DNA of 47,825 bases from Smithella sp. (GTDB taxonomy: Bacteria > Desulfobacterota > Syntrophia > Syntrophales > Smithellaceae): positions 1 through 47,825 of the forward strand of contig SCVW01000051.1 in the NCBI GenBank assembly GCA_007244375.1, read 5' to 3'. Below are positions 1-8,815 of this stretch, in pieces. A program made the translations under genes and the position numbers. Under the pieces are notes generated by a model. It was not told the DNA's origin. It did no database searches and worked only from the letters and a program-made list of their open reading frames with translations. Positions within the stretch are counted from its first letter, which is position 1, and the number at the start of each line of letters is the position of its first letter.

Positions 1-281
1 AGCTCACAATAAATCCGATAAACACGTTTATGATTCCAAGGATAGCCCATCCTGCGCAGGGCACGAAAACACTTCCAAAATCCCCAACGGGCATGCCGCT
101 CAACTATTTTATTCAATGCCAGGATAATATCGGCATCACGTCTAAGGTCATCCTGTGGAACTTCGTAATAAGCTGCCCGGGATAAGCCGATGCATCGACA
201 ACTTCGCTGAATGGACAAATGATGCGTGCCAATCAGAAAATTAACCGCTTCCCGTTTCTCGGACAGCTTTATAATTTTTTT
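1..281 (-). CDS. IS3-family transposase OrfB, partial
   Basis: In the -1 frame relative to OrfA, translation is open from position 281 to the window edge. It reads KLSEKREAVNFLIGTHHLS, later GLSRAAYYEVPQDD and RHARWGFWKCFRALRRMG. This is the N-terminal part (HTH_21-like region) of an IS3 OrfB integrase. The DDE catalytic core would lie beyond position 1. There is no independent start codon: a TGA at 282-284 precedes the frame, so expression is expected through -1 slippage on the A8 run at 275-282. The call rests on the family pattern and on the OrfA neighbour. Confidence 0.8.
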
Positions 282-535
282 TCAATCAAATCCTTCAGGG
301 CACGGTTTTCTAAAGCCAAATCAGCATACAAGCGCTTAAGGCGTCCCAACTCACCCTCCATCTCTTTCATTTTCTTGAGATCGGGAACCGTCATCCCACC
401 ATACTTGGATTTCCAATTGTAATAAGTTGCATCACTGATGCCGTGCTTCCGGCAAACATCCTTAACCAGTATACCGCTTTCCGCTTCCTTCAGAATTGCA
501 AAAATCTGTGTCTCGGTAAATCGTGACCCTTTCAT
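269..535 (-). CDS. IS3-family transposase OrfA
   Basis: This 88-residue DNA-binding subunit of an IS3 transposase recognises the element ends. Residues about 5-45 form the helix-turn-helix, with the family pattern RFTETQI, then VCRKHGISDATYYNWKSKYGG. Residues about 55-85 form a leucine-zipper-like helix (ELGRLKRLYADLALENRALKD). The ATG at 533-535 has a good ribosome site at 541-545. The stop at 269-271 lies just past an A8 run, and the integrase frame continues in the -1 frame. The reading frame is intact, so the copy may be active if OrfB is complete outside the window. Confidence 0.9.
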   Translation of the reverse strand: MKGSRFTETQIFAILKEAESGILVKDVCRKHGISDATYYNWKSKYGGMTVPDLKKMKEMEGELGRLKRLYADLALENRALKDLIEKKL

Positions 536-1031
536 ATGAACCTCCTGACTTTTATTTTGCCAGAAAGCTCTATTTTTAACATGTACTATTTTAAGGGAAG
601 CTTACGATAAGTCCTGCAACTTTACGTTTCATAAAATCTCCTTTCCGAAAGATGATCTAATATTATACATAGAGCTACAATATTGTAAACATTCCGGCGA
701 CTGAGAGTATAACACGGCGACAAGATGGTAATAATCAGGAGTGAAATGCCGAAATTCACAATAACTCTAATGTAATATTTTATCCTTAATTTCAAGTCTG
801 CATTACCTCTCTACGCTACGCTTCGGGGATAGTTACCTTGCGCTTTAATGAGCCTTGATTTTTCGAAACGTAGTGATCGAAAAATCTTAGAGCGAATTAT
901 CCCTCCATTTTCAGATGGCAGGGACAAACTTTATCCCGACTCGTCGGGATTCGTCTTACCACGGCACTATATGCCTGGCATAGTTCGTCCAGCAAATTTC
1001 AGTGTGCCATGCTTCTGAAATTTGGGACTCA
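536..1031. other. Intergenic region with short palindromes and a repeat copy
   Basis: No convincing gene. It contains a perfect TACAATATTGTA palindrome (676-687), the first copy of a short direct repeat (703-745), and a hairpin around 857-886 (GATTTTTCGA...TCGAAAAATC). It looks like decayed mobile DNA between the IS3 copy and the end of the LytTR regulator gene. Confidence 0.5.
703..745 (+). repeat. Short direct repeat, copy 1
   Basis: Contains GGTAATAATCAGGAGTGAA (727-745), identical to 5326-5344 in the same orientation. Both copies are preceded by GAGAGT(A/G)TAA and short GACAA-type words and are followed by a weakly similar ATG/GTG start. It may be the end of an old insertion element, since it carries a Shine-Dalgarno-like CAGGAG before a start codon. 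Confidence 0.5.
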
Positions 1032-1802
1032 CTACATTTGTTTGAAGAGATGTAAGTATTGACGGCTGACTGTGAGAGCGTCTGTTCTATTCTTGAGTTT
1101 CAGGATACCACGGCCTGTAAGAGAGCGTCCGATAGTTTCAATTTTGGATACATTGACAATTGTTCCACGGTGAATTTGCCAGAATTTTTGCGGATCAAGT
1201 TCCTGGCTTAATTCTTTAATACTTTTTTTAATCAGTGATTCCCCTTCCGCAGTGATCACCAAAGTATATTTATCTCCGGCCTGAAAATAATCAACTTCTT
1301 CCACAGAGATTAAACGGACGTTTTCTTTGTGTTGTGTTTTTATCCATTGCAGGTATCGAAGTCCTGCATTGGCATTACTCTGCAAACTGGTAAGAAGTTG
1401 TTTAATCATTTCGGCGAGATCTACCGGTGGTTCCGGAGATGATTGAAGTTGTTTTTTTAGACGGTTTACGGTTTGTAGTAATCGTTCTTTTGTTACCGGT
1501 TTTACCAGATAATCCACTGCCTCGCGCTCAAATGCCTCGACGGCATATTGATCAAATGCAGTAATAAATACAATCCGGCAGATACCGGCAATATTTTTCG
1601 CTACTTCCAGACCGGATATTCCCGGCATCTTAATATCCAGAAAAGCAATATGTGGAGCAACAGTATCTATCATTTTCAAAGTTTCCTTGCCGTTGGCTGC
1701 CTCGCCGCAAATTTCCAACTGCGGCCAGACTTCGGCAAGCATTTTTTTTAGATAGGTTCTCAGTTCTTTTTCATCATAAGCAATAACGGCTTTATAAACC
1801 AT
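1032..1802 (-). CDS. LytTR-family response regulator
   Basis: This 256-residue two-component regulator has a receiver domain (about 4-118) and a LytTR DNA-binding domain (about 150-253). The expected phospho-acceptor is D56 in FLDIKMPGISG, and the switch lysine lies in DYLVKPV. The acidic pocket reads Y9-D10-E11, where DDE is usual, so one metal-binding aspartate is replaced by tyrosine; phosphorylation may be altered. The gene overlaps the upstream kinase gene by 11 bases, so the two are translationally coupled. A GAGG ribosome site precedes the ATG. LytTR regulators bind direct repeats near promoters; the target is unknown, but the neighbouring ACP/radical SAM genes are the first candidates. 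Confidence 0.92.
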   Translation of the reverse strand: MVYKAVIAYDEKELRTYLKKMLAEVWPQLEICGEAANGKETLKMIDTVAPHIAFLDIKMPGISGLEVAKNIAGICRIVFITAFDQYAVEAFEREAVDYLVKPVTKERLLQTVNRLKKQLQSSPEPPVDLAEMIKQLLTSLQSNANAGLRYLQWIKTQHKENVRLISVEEVDYFQAGDKYTLVITAEGESLIKKSIKELSQELDPQKFWQIHRGTIVNVSKIETIGRSLTGRGILKLKNRTDALTVSRQYLHLFKQM

Positions 1803-2865
1803 TTATCGGGACCTCTATTATAGCCCGTACACCATGAGGTTTGTTTTCTTCTATTATCAGACGGCCCTTTTCTCCAAAAAGCAAACCAAGTCGTTCCCGC
1901 ACATTAGCAATACCCACACCAGATTTATCGAAATCAGAAAATCCCAGACCGGTATCCGCAACTTCTATCTTTAAAAGATTATTTTCCTCAGTTACCTTGA
2001 TAACGATTTCGCCACCATCCACTTTGGGCTCTAGGCCATGCTTAACGGCATTTTCGACCAGTGGCTGTAAAAGCATGGGCGGGAAAGAATGTTGCCGGAT
2101 ATTATTTGAAACGTCAATCTTATAATTTAAGCGTTCATTCATTCTAATCTTTTGAATATTGAGGTAGGATTCGATCATGGATATTTCCTGAGATAACGTC
2201 GTTTTTTCCGGCATCGTTCGCGATAAGGAGGTGCGCAGATATTTTGTCAAATCCAGAAGCATGGATTTACCCTTTTCCGGCCTGATGTCGATCAGGCTCA
2301 AAATATTGGAAAGGGTATTGAACAAAAAGTGCGGTTCTATCTGCGCCTGCAGCATTCTTAGATTGGCTAAAATAGATTCCTTCTCCACGGCCATGCGCTT
2401 GATTTTTTCCCTTTCGATCATTTCGTTGCGATATCTCAGTCTGATTTTTGTTATTAAAAAATAAAGAATGGCAGCGCTGGCAAAAATGCCGGCAATCATA
2501 GCCTGCGGTCCCAGATTCTGCGTTTGCCAGTTCAGAACAATATTAAAGAAATACCGCAGAATTATAAATCCGATTTGCAAACCGATAAATAAGCCTAAAC
2601 AAATGTCGATGCCGGTAATTAACAAAAAAAATTTCCACGTACGCGGTCCGAAGATCAATATCGAAAATAAGATTACTAAAGAAACTGTAATGCCCAATGA
2701 ATGCGCGAGTATAAAATTGGGCAAAAAGTTTTTAAAGGGGCCGATTATCGTAGCAGCAAGAGCAAACAGGGTATTGGCTACGCCAATAATAATACCGTCT
2801 ATTAGAATATTTTTAAATTTTAACCAGTATTTAAAAATAAATTCGGTTTCGTATTGCTGTTCCAT
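1792..2865 (-). CDS. LytS/YehU-type sensor histidine kinase
   Basis: This 357-residue membrane kinase is the partner of the overlapping LytTR regulator. The N-terminal ~145 residues hold about four or five hydrophobic segments with no recognisable extracellular sensor domain. A short coiled linker leads to the His_kinase domain, with H179 in QIEPHFLFNTLSN, and then a HATPase domain with the N box PLVENAVKHGLEP and a G box around DTGLGFS and GVGIANVRERL. An upstream in-frame TTG at 2883 is possible, but the ATG at 2865 is preferred because GAGAAG lies at a workable distance upstream. The signal sensed is not evident. Confidence 0.9.
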   Translation of the reverse strand: MEQQYETEFIFKYWLKFKNILIDGIIIGVANTLFALAATIIGPFKNFLPNFILAHSLGITVSLVILFSILIFGPRTWKFFLLITGIDICLGLFIGLQIGFIILRYFFNIVLNWQTQNLGPQAMIAGIFASAAILYFLITKIRLRYRNEMIEREKIKRMAVEKESILANLRMLQAQIEPHFLFNTLSNILSLIDIRPEKGKSMLLDLTKYLRTSLSRTMPEKTTLSQEISMIESYLNIQKIRMNERLNYKIDVSNNIRQHSFPPMLLQPLVENAVKHGLEPKVDGGEIVIKVTEENNLLKIEVADTGLGFSDFDKSGVGIANVRERLGLLFGEKGRLIIEENKPHGVRAIIEVPINGL

Positions 2866-3054
2866 TATATTGTTTCTTCTCAAATAAGGCTCAAAGTTCT
2901 ACTTATATTTTCTAATTGCTAGATAATGATTGTTCTTTCCCGAATCAGTGGTCTTTGTAAAAAATTTAAACATCACATCAGAAATGTCCACGCTTATGTT
3001 TACCGTATCATAATTAGTCATTATGAACTAAGAGAGAATTTAGGCCCCAGATAC

Positions 3055-3279
3055 TCAATACAGCTTTTCATTGTCGGTCGCCAGATTCATGTAATCTTCC
3101 GTGGGCACTTCAATTTTATATCTTTTCTTTAACTCCATGACAATATCCAGAAAATCCATGGAATCCAAATCAAGTTGTTCTCTTAACTTTATATTGTCAT
3201 CAAGGTTAGAAACATCTTCATCGACTGCTATATCGGAAATGATATCAATGATTATTTGTCTTATGCTCTGATAGTCCAT
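3055..3279 (-). CDS. Acyl carrier protein
   Basis: This 74-residue stand-alone acyl carrier protein has the phosphopantetheine attachment serine S40 in LDLDSMDFLD, followed by the acidic helix and the KKRYKIEVPTEDY segment. It carries acyl groups as thioesters. The ATG at 3279 has a strong GGGAGG ribosome site; the frame extends further upstream to 3330, but those codons look like leader. It lies 96 bases downstream of a radical SAM gene on the same strand, with no fatty-acid synthesis genes nearby. That suggests a dedicated carrier for a special acyl group rather than the housekeeping AcpP. The partner enzyme is an inference. Confidence 0.88.
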   Translation of the reverse strand: MDYQSIRQIIIDIISDIAVDEDVSNLDDNIKLREQLDLDSMDFLDIVMELKKRYKIEVPTEDYMNLATDNEKLY

Positions 3280-3375
3280 GTTAAAGCCTCCCTGTGAAAC
3301 ATTTATTTTCTTTGGTGTCCCGCGATTCATTTTTAATAAAATGTAGATTATTTATAAAGAAGCACCCTCAATGTC

Positions 3376-5202
3376 TCAGACAAAATTTTCCACGTATTTC
3401 CCGAAAATTTCCTTGACCCGGGGATTCTTTTCACGTTTATACAATCTTTCAAATACTCCAGGTACCCATTCTGTCGAACATGCAATCTCTTTGTAAAGTT
3501 CAAAATAGGTACTTGCACCCAGCTGAAATCCAATACTGGCAAAGGCATCTATCGCCCGTTCTTTAATACTATGAGTTCCTTTAGACTTGGGCGATTTCCA
3601 CGCTCTTTTAACCATATAAAAACCATATTTCAAGGAATTGAAATAAGAACTGACGGAAATCACCGTGTCATAAAGGGTATAAAAAGCAACCAGCGGACTG
3701 TTGTATAACGTATCGGGTATCTTTCTGTTACTTTCGGTCAGATCGGCGATGGACAGCGAGCAGAAATAATCCATCGAGCCGGGTTTACCGTAAATTAATT
3801 CATCGTTCTTCAGTCCTTCAATAAAATCAAGCGAGCCGGGCAGATTGCTTAGACATGTGGGCTGGATGCCTATTTTGTTCTTTTCACAAAATTCGGCAAC
3901 TTTTTTTCCGGAGTGATCATCCAGGGAATTAAAATAATCATACGGCATGCCGAACATAAACGCGCCATGAACGGAAATTCCGTGATCATGAATTTTTTTG
4001 ATACGTGATGCATAATATTCTTCTACGGAGGTTCCTTCCTCCTTGATTTTTGGAAGGATGCTCTTACCGATGAATTCAAGATTTCTTATATCAAGGGATT
4101 CCAGCCCGAGGAAAAAATGCGATGCGCCGGAAAGCCTCAGCTTTTTCAGGAGTTTTTCATCATCGGCAACATCGATACTGATTTGCGCGGCGTAATTTAC
4201 CGCCAATTTACTGTCAATTATTTCATCAAGAAGATTATGGAGTTTTTTGCCTCCGACCAAAAGATTATCAGGTGAGATAAAGTAAAACCGGTTTTTAAAA
4301 TTGGGTCCGCTTTTTTGTTTAGCCAGAAGTTCATTTGTAAAATCTGCAGGTGTTCGGGACGTAAATCTTCTTTTTTCTCTGGGAAAAGATGAAATTGAGC
4401 AGAAACTGCAGGAATAGGGGCATCCCAGGAAAGAGGTTGTAACATTTGTTTCAATCATACGTGAAAGAATTGGACCGGCAATCGGGACTTTATTGATAAA
4501 ATATGGTCTGATTTTCGGCAATTCGCTGACTCGGGGGCATCCCCATGCGCCGTCTTCAATTGGCATGATTCCGTGATATTCTTTCTTTAATCTGGATTGA
4601 GCAATATCCGAAACAATTTCTTTCATCGTCGACAAATCTCCCGCACCTATAACTTGAGAAACAATGTCCGGACGAGCCAGATAGCGATATATGTAAATAT
4701 CAATGTCCTGAGGACTTGTCGAAACATGTATCCCGCCAATTACGACCGGAATGTTAACTTTGTTTAAGACAAGAGTCGCGGCACAGGCACTCTGAAAACT
4801 CGAACTCATTGCCGTAACAAAAACAGCCGCCGGCTTTTTTCCTTCTGCTGAAATTATCTGTCCGATTGTTTTGCGATTATCGTCGGCTATTATCACCCTT
4901 GCGTTTGTATCGGCTTTACCTATCTGATTTGAAATATAGTACAGACTGTATGATTCTATCGCCAATTGCTCCAACATGCCTTTGCGGAGAAGATTATTAT
5001 TGAATGTCAGAAACTCAGTGTAATTTTTTTCGCAGCATATTTCGAATTTTTTCCCTGTCAAATATTCAACAACATCAATCACAGTAAAATTATCCGCGCC
5101 TATTTTTTCCATAAGTTGGATTGTCGATGGGCCATACATTATATAGTACTTATCGGATTCATTATTCTTATAAGGAATGATAACTGAATTATCATTTTTC
5201 AT
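3376..5202 (-). CDS. B12-binding-type radical SAM protein
   Basis: This 608-residue protein has a radical SAM cluster motif C261-x3-C265-x2-C268 (LGCPYSCSFCS), preceded by a Rossmann-like domain (about 95-215) with the VIGGIHVS signature common in cobalamin-binding radical SAM proteins. The classical DxHxxG cobalamin-ligand motif is not seen, so binding would be base-on, or absent. The first ~90 residues look like a small helical domain of unknown role. The C-terminal ~150 residues match no family I can name. It is likely co-transcribed with the ACP gene and then the kinase/regulator pair. The substrate is unknown; an ACP-tethered or lipid substrate is an inference from context. Confidence 0.85.
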   Translation of the reverse strand: MKNDNSVIIPYKNNESDKYYIMYGPSTIQLMEKIGADNFTVIDVVEYLTGKKFEICCEKNYTEFLTFNNNLLRKGMLEQLAIESYSLYYISNQIGKADTNARVIIADDNRKTIGQIISAEGKKPAAVFVTAMSSSFQSACAATLVLNKVNIPVVIGGIHVSTSPQDIDIYIYRYLARPDIVSQVIGAGDLSTMKEIVSDIAQSRLKKEYHGIMPIEDGAWGCPRVSELPKIRPYFINKVPIAGPILSRMIETNVTTSFLGCPYSCSFCSISSFPREKRRFTSRTPADFTNELLAKQKSGPNFKNRFYFISPDNLLVGGKKLHNLLDEIIDSKLAVNYAAQISIDVADDEKLLKKLRLSGASHFFLGLESLDIRNLEFIGKSILPKIKEEGTSVEEYYASRIKKIHDHGISVHGAFMFGMPYDYFNSLDDHSGKKVAEFCEKNKIGIQPTCLSNLPGSLDFIEGLKNDELIYGKPGSMDYFCSLSIADLTESNRKIPDTLYNSPLVAFYTLYDTVISVSSYFNSLKYGFYMVKRAWKSPKSKGTHSIKERAIDAFASIGFQLGASTYFELYKEIACSTEWVPGVFERLYKREKNPRVKEIFGKYVENFV

Positions 5203-5277
5203 GAAATGTATTCCTTTTAATTAAAGGGATGTGGCCTTTGTTTTTTGGAAATTTGCTTATTGTTTACATAGATATCA

Positions 5278-5344
5278 GAGAGTGTAAACCATCCAGTGAC
5301 AAAAAGTCTGACAAGGTGACAAAAAGGTAATAATCAGGAGTGAA
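5278..5344 (+). repeat. Short direct repeat, copy 2
   Basis: Shares the 19-base core GGTAATAATCAGGAGTGAA (5326-5344) with 727-745 and has the same orientation. This copy is about 24 bases longer because the GACAA/GACAAAAA words are repeated inside it. Together the two copies bracket the regulator-kinase-ACP-radical SAM block. Confidence 0.5.
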
Positions 5345-5594
5345 GTGTCGGCACGATATGTAAATCTTGCACGTTTCCGCAAGATGAAAGTGTTTGATAT
5401 TCCCGATAACGCCAAGTGTGAAGATTCTACCATGCAAAATGAAAGAGGCCGCAGATGGCTGGCAGCTGTAACCTTTTTTTCAAGGTGGTGTTGAGAGTCT
5501 GGGAGGGATAACTCTCCCTGATCTTGATTCATCGTCTGCGAATTCCGGAAATCAGCGATAAATCAAAATAATTAAGATCCACTACCAATAATTT

Positions 5595-5626
5595 AAGACT
5601 CTCCAAGGCAAGCTTTGGAGAGTCTT
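5595..5626. terminator. Bidirectional terminator-like hairpin
   Basis: A perfect 12-bp stem (5595-5606 with 5615-5626) has an 8-base loop and is followed on the plus strand by a T-rich stretch. It lies just downstream of the helicase gene, which ends at 5670 on the minus strand, and is a candidate terminator for it. Confidence 0.6.
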
Positions 5627-5669
5627 AGTTTTATATGGAACAAGAGCAATCAGTAGTCGCTTACTTTTT

Positions 5670-6944
5670 TTAGTGTGCCCACTGGCTGCGGTTTGAAGAA
5701 TCAAAAGAACGCTGCTTGGGCCTGCTGTTCATTTTCGATTTGGGAGAAAAAAGCTTTCTGCCATTATTTGGCTTTTCACCATTACCTCTGCTGTTGCGGC
5801 GCGAGGGAGCTTTTTCAATAAGCATGCTGATAGTTAATCCGTTAACGCTTTGGTACTCAAGCTTTTCTCCCAGTACTTTTTTCAGAGAGTGGGCAAGTCC
5901 AAGGTCTTCTCCTGTTACAAAAGTAAAGGCATCGCCCGTTTTGGAGGCGCGTCCTGTCCGGCCGATGCGGTGAGTGTAGGCATCCGTGGTTTCCGGCATG
6001 TCGTAATTTATGACATGGGAAATTCTGGTCACATCAATACCGCGGGCGGCGATATCGGTTGCCACCATGATTTCGTAACGGCCGTCACGAAATCCGTCAA
6101 GTGATTGCTGTCGTTTCTGCTGTGTTAAATTTCCATGAAGTGACGTAACTTTGTATCCCGATTTATCCAGTAGCAAAGCCACGCTTTTGGCGCGCGATTT
6201 CGTCCTCGTAAAAACCAGAACGGAATCCATGTCTGTTTTATCAAGAATATCTTTCAATAAATTTATCTTGGTGTCCATTTGCACCGGATAAAAACGATGG
6301 GTGACGGTTTCGACCGGAGCTGTGTGGCCGATTTTAATATTCACCGGATTTATCAACAGATCGTTGGCGAGCAAGCGGATATCTTCGGGCATAGTCGCGG
6401 AAAACAGCAATGTCTGACGCTTTGCAGGAAGGTGCTTCACAATTTTTCTGATGTCCGGAAGAAAGCCCATATCAAACATGTGGTCGGCTTCATCGATGAC
6501 CAGCACTTCTACCCGTGATAAATCCACTGTGCCACGTTCGATGTGATCCAGCAAACGGCCGGGGCAAGCGGAGATGATTTCAACATTTTTCCGCAGTTTG
6601 TTGATCTGACCATTGATATTCACGCCGCCATAAATGGATGCGCTGCGCAAATTAGTTCTGCGTCCCAGTTGTACAATGGCATTATGGATTTGTTCGCTTA
6701 GCTCGCGTGTCGGCGCAATAATCAACGCGCGGACGTAACCGCGTGAACCCTGCATCAAGCGTTGCAAAATCGGCAACACAAAGGCTGCTGTTTTTCCCGT
6801 TCCGGTCTGGGCCAGACCCATCAGATCACGGCCTTCCATAATCGACGGGATTGATTGTAATTGGATTGGTGTTGGTACTTTATAGCCAGCCGCTTGCACG
6901 CAGGCCATTATTTTCGTGTGTAACTCAAACTTCTCAAAACTCAT
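5670..6944 (-). CDS. rhlE: DEAD-box ATP-dependent RNA helicase, RhlE type
   Basis: This 424-residue DEAD-box helicase is expected to remodel structured RNA or ribosomal precursors in the cytoplasm. Motifs in order: the Q motif (FEKFELH...PTPIQ), Walker A AQTGTGKT (45-52), PTRELSEQI, DEAD (151-154), SAT (182-184), ARGIDV and HRIGRTGRA. The tail after about residue 365 is basic and low in complexity, as in RhlE proteins. Motif Ib reads CPGR (127-130) instead of the usual TPGR. It is a single-gene unit on the minus strand with only a weak purine-rich ribosome site. Such genes are often cold-inducible, but no leader element is recognised here. Confidence 0.93.
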   Translation of the reverse strand: MSFEKFELHTKIMACVQAAGYKVPTPIQLQSIPSIMEGRDLMGLAQTGTGKTAAFVLPILQRLMQGSRGYVRALIIAPTRELSEQIHNAIVQLGRRTNLRSASIYGGVNINGQINKLRKNVEIISACPGRLLDHIERGTVDLSRVEVLVIDEADHMFDMGFLPDIRKIVKHLPAKRQTLLFSATMPEDIRLLANDLLINPVNIKIGHTAPVETVTHRFYPVQMDTKINLLKDILDKTDMDSVLVFTRTKSRAKSVALLLDKSGYKVTSLHGNLTQQKRQQSLDGFRDGRYEIMVATDIAARGIDVTRISHVINYDMPETTDAYTHRIGRTGRASKTGDAFTFVTGEDLGLAHSLKKVLGEKLEYQSVNGLTISMLIEKAPSRRNSRGNGEKPNNGRKLFSPKSKMNSRPKQRSFDSSNRSQWAH

Positions 6945-7201
6945 TTCTTTCTTTTTTCCTTTTTATTTCAGTATTTGTGACATTTGAACCCAGGTCTAGT
7001 CGTTGCGGTTTTTGAGAACACACCGCTGTGTGTCATGAATGGGGGCCTGAAAACTGGCCGCATACATGGCTCTAAAATTGGATTCGGTTACGATTAGCCG
7101 GATTTTCCTGCCGAAATTTCTGAAGTAGAAAGGAGGGGAGGTAAATAACTATCGCGGTCACTGGCGAAGCTTGTACAGGTATAATTAATAAATAGCAAGG
7201 A

Positions 7202-8341
7202 TTATTTATTCAGATATCTTTCCAGACGGTTTAATCCTTCTTTGATGTTTTCCAGAGAATTGGCGTAGGAAAAACGCAAAAACCCTTCACCGCCGCTGCC
7301 GAAATCAATACCGGGCGAAACACCGACCTTAGCCTTTTCGGTAATACTAAATGCTTCCTTATATGAATCTTTGCAGAAGCGTCGCGCGTCGGCAAACACA
7401 TAGAAAGCACCGGTCGGCTCGACATGAATAACAAAACCCATGTCTTTTAATCGTGCAAGCATATACTGACGACGTTTATCATAAATCTTAACCATTTTAT
7501 CCACGTCTTTTTGGGCCTTAGTCAGAGCGGCGATTCCCGCCCATTGAATAAAACCGTTAGCAGAAATCATAAAATTCTGATGAATACGCTGCATTACTTG
7601 GGAAAACTGTTTGGGGAAAATGCAATATCCCAGACGCCATCCGGTCATTGCGTATAATTTGGAAAAACCGTTAATGACAAATGCTTTATCTGTAAATTCC
7701 AAAATGGAGTGAGCACGGTCTTTGTAAACAAGACCGTGATAAATTTCATCGGAAATAATATACTGTTTGTCAAATTGCGCTACATTCTGCAATTGCTCTT
7801 TACTCATTACAATACCGGTGGGATTTGATGGCGAATTAATTAAAATCGTCTTTGTTCTAGCTGATAAATTCTTTTTTATATCTTTGGGGCGGTATTGAAA
7901 TCCATCTTCAGGGTATGTTTGGACTTCTTTAATTTTGCCACCTGCCGCCAGAATAAAATTTTGATAACAGGGATAGCGAGGATTGGAAATAATAACTTCA
8001 TCTCCTTGATCCAGGATAGCCAACATTGCAAACAAAAGTGCCGGCGAAGTTCCCGTAGAAACCAGTATCTGATCAGGTGTAATATTAACGCCATATTCTT
8101 TAAGGTAAAAGTCGCAAATGGCTTGTCTTAGTTCCAGAAGTCCAAGAGCATGAGTATAGCGGATTTTGTTGTCATGCAAAGCTTGGATTGCCGTTTTAGT
8201 GATGACTTTTGGTGTGGGAAAATCGGGTTCGCCTACTTCCAGATGGACAACATGTTCTCCTTTGCGCTCCAATTCCTCAGTTTTTGCCATGATATCCATA
8301 ACAATGAAAGATGTAAATTTGGATGCTCTTTTGGAAATCAT
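7202..8341 (-). CDS. Class I/II pyridoxal-phosphate aminotransferase
   Basis: This 379-residue fold-type I aminotransferase is of the aspartate/aromatic kind and moves amino groups between amino acids and 2-oxo acids, mostly with glutamate. The PLP-binding lysine is K228 in NGFSKLYAMTGWRLGY; D198 and Y201 in SDEIYHG and the PSNPTG loop are present. A GTG at 8347 is in frame, but the ATG at 8341 has AGGGG at proper spacing and is preferred. It is divergent from the NrpR-like gene across 482 bases. A link to nitrogen metabolism is plausible, but the specific substrate cannot be told from sequence. Confidence 0.9.
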   Translation of the reverse strand: MISKRASKFTSFIVMDIMAKTEELERKGEHVVHLEVGEPDFPTPKVITKTAIQALHDNKIRYTHALGLLELRQAICDFYLKEYGVNITPDQILVSTGTSPALLFAMLAILDQGDEVIISNPRYPCYQNFILAAGGKIKEVQTYPEDGFQYRPKDIKKNLSARTKTILINSPSNPTGIVMSKEQLQNVAQFDKQYIISDEIYHGLVYKDRAHSILEFTDKAFVINGFSKLYAMTGWRLGYCIFPKQFSQVMQRIHQNFMISANGFIQWAGIAALTKAQKDVDKMVKIYDKRRQYMLARLKDMGFVIHVEPTGAFYVFADARRFCKDSYKEAFSITEKAKVGVSPGIDFGSGGEGFLRFSYANSLENIKEGLNRLERYLNK

Positions 8342-8710
8342 AATCACCCCTGAGATTTGATAAATTATCTTTAGAGTGGTTACGGTAATTTTTCAACAAC
8401 TTTTCTTGTCGGAATGGAGCCTTATTCCAGTTAAAGAAAAGGAATCTGCCAAAATTATTAAATTTTCATATACGGACGGACAAAGCTGACTTTCCAGGCG
8501 AGAAGGATATTCAATACAATTTATATTCGAACACAAAAGATTAAATGATACCGTACTCATTCTCTGCCTTAAGTTCTTCTTATTCTTTTAATGAGTGCGG
8601 TGCCATCTTTTTTAAAGACCTTATTCTTCCGACAATCAACTGCTTATATTTTTTAATCTTTTAGTTCTAATTAACGCTATTATTGTTTGTTTTGTATGAT
8701 GGTTTATTTT

Positions 8711-8728
8711 TACAATTAAAAAATTGTA
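8711..8728. promoter_or_regulatory. Inverted repeat, candidate NrpR-like operator
   Basis: TACAATT-AAAA-AATTGTA, a perfect 7-bp inverted repeat with a 4-base spacer. The TACAA/TTGTA half-sites recur upstream of the first glutamine synthetase (14310-14321) and of the NifA-like gene (18172-18185). Operator function is inferred. Confidence 0.4.
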
Positions 8729-8799
8729 CATTATTGAATCTTATTAATTAATTTATAACAAATTTGTTTTGACAAATATGTTATTTCTATGTATGGATA

Positions 8800-8815
8800 C
8801 GGCAAACAATTGCCG
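8800..8815. promoter_or_regulatory. Inverted repeat next to the nrpR-like start codon
   Basis: CGGCAA-ACAA-TTGCCG ends eight bases before the ATG at 8824, where a ribosome site would normally be; no Shine-Dalgarno sequence is visible. It could be an autoregulatory operator or an RNA hairpin limiting translation. Confidence 0.4.

Larger units (their letters stand above)
1..606 (-). mobile_element. IS3-family insertion sequence, truncated by the window edge
   Basis: Two overlapping transposase reading frames run leftward in the IS3 arrangement: OrfA (helix-turn-helix plus coiled coil) and OrfB (integrase part) in the -1 frame. A run of eight A on the coding strand (275-282) just before the OrfA stop is a typical slippery site for making the OrfAB fusion. 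OrfA resembles the IS407-type group. The outer end upstream of OrfA is not certain; an AT-rich stretch up to about 606 is a plausible terminal repeat, but the partner end lies outside the window, so the boundary is a guess. Confidence 0.8.
5203..5669. other. Intergenic region with repeat copy 2 and a hairpin
   Basis: No convincing gene of normal size. It contains the second direct-repeat copy (5278-5344). After this, a 49-codon frame (5345-5494, GTG start with a CAGGAG site) starts exactly where a transposase would begin; I do not recognise its product. A strong hairpin lies at 5595-5626. Confidence 0.45.

Noticed and set aside
5275-5532. 85-codon minus-strand frame and 49-codon plus-strand frame (5345-5494) next to repeat copy 2
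   Set aside because: Neither has a recognisable product; the region looks like an insertion-element end, so I describe it as repeat, not as genes.
8769-8797. TTGACA-N17-TATGGA as a firm sigma-70 promoter of the NrpR-like gene
   Set aside because: The -35 box is perfect, but the -10 box matches only at half of its positions, so it is mentioned only as tentative.
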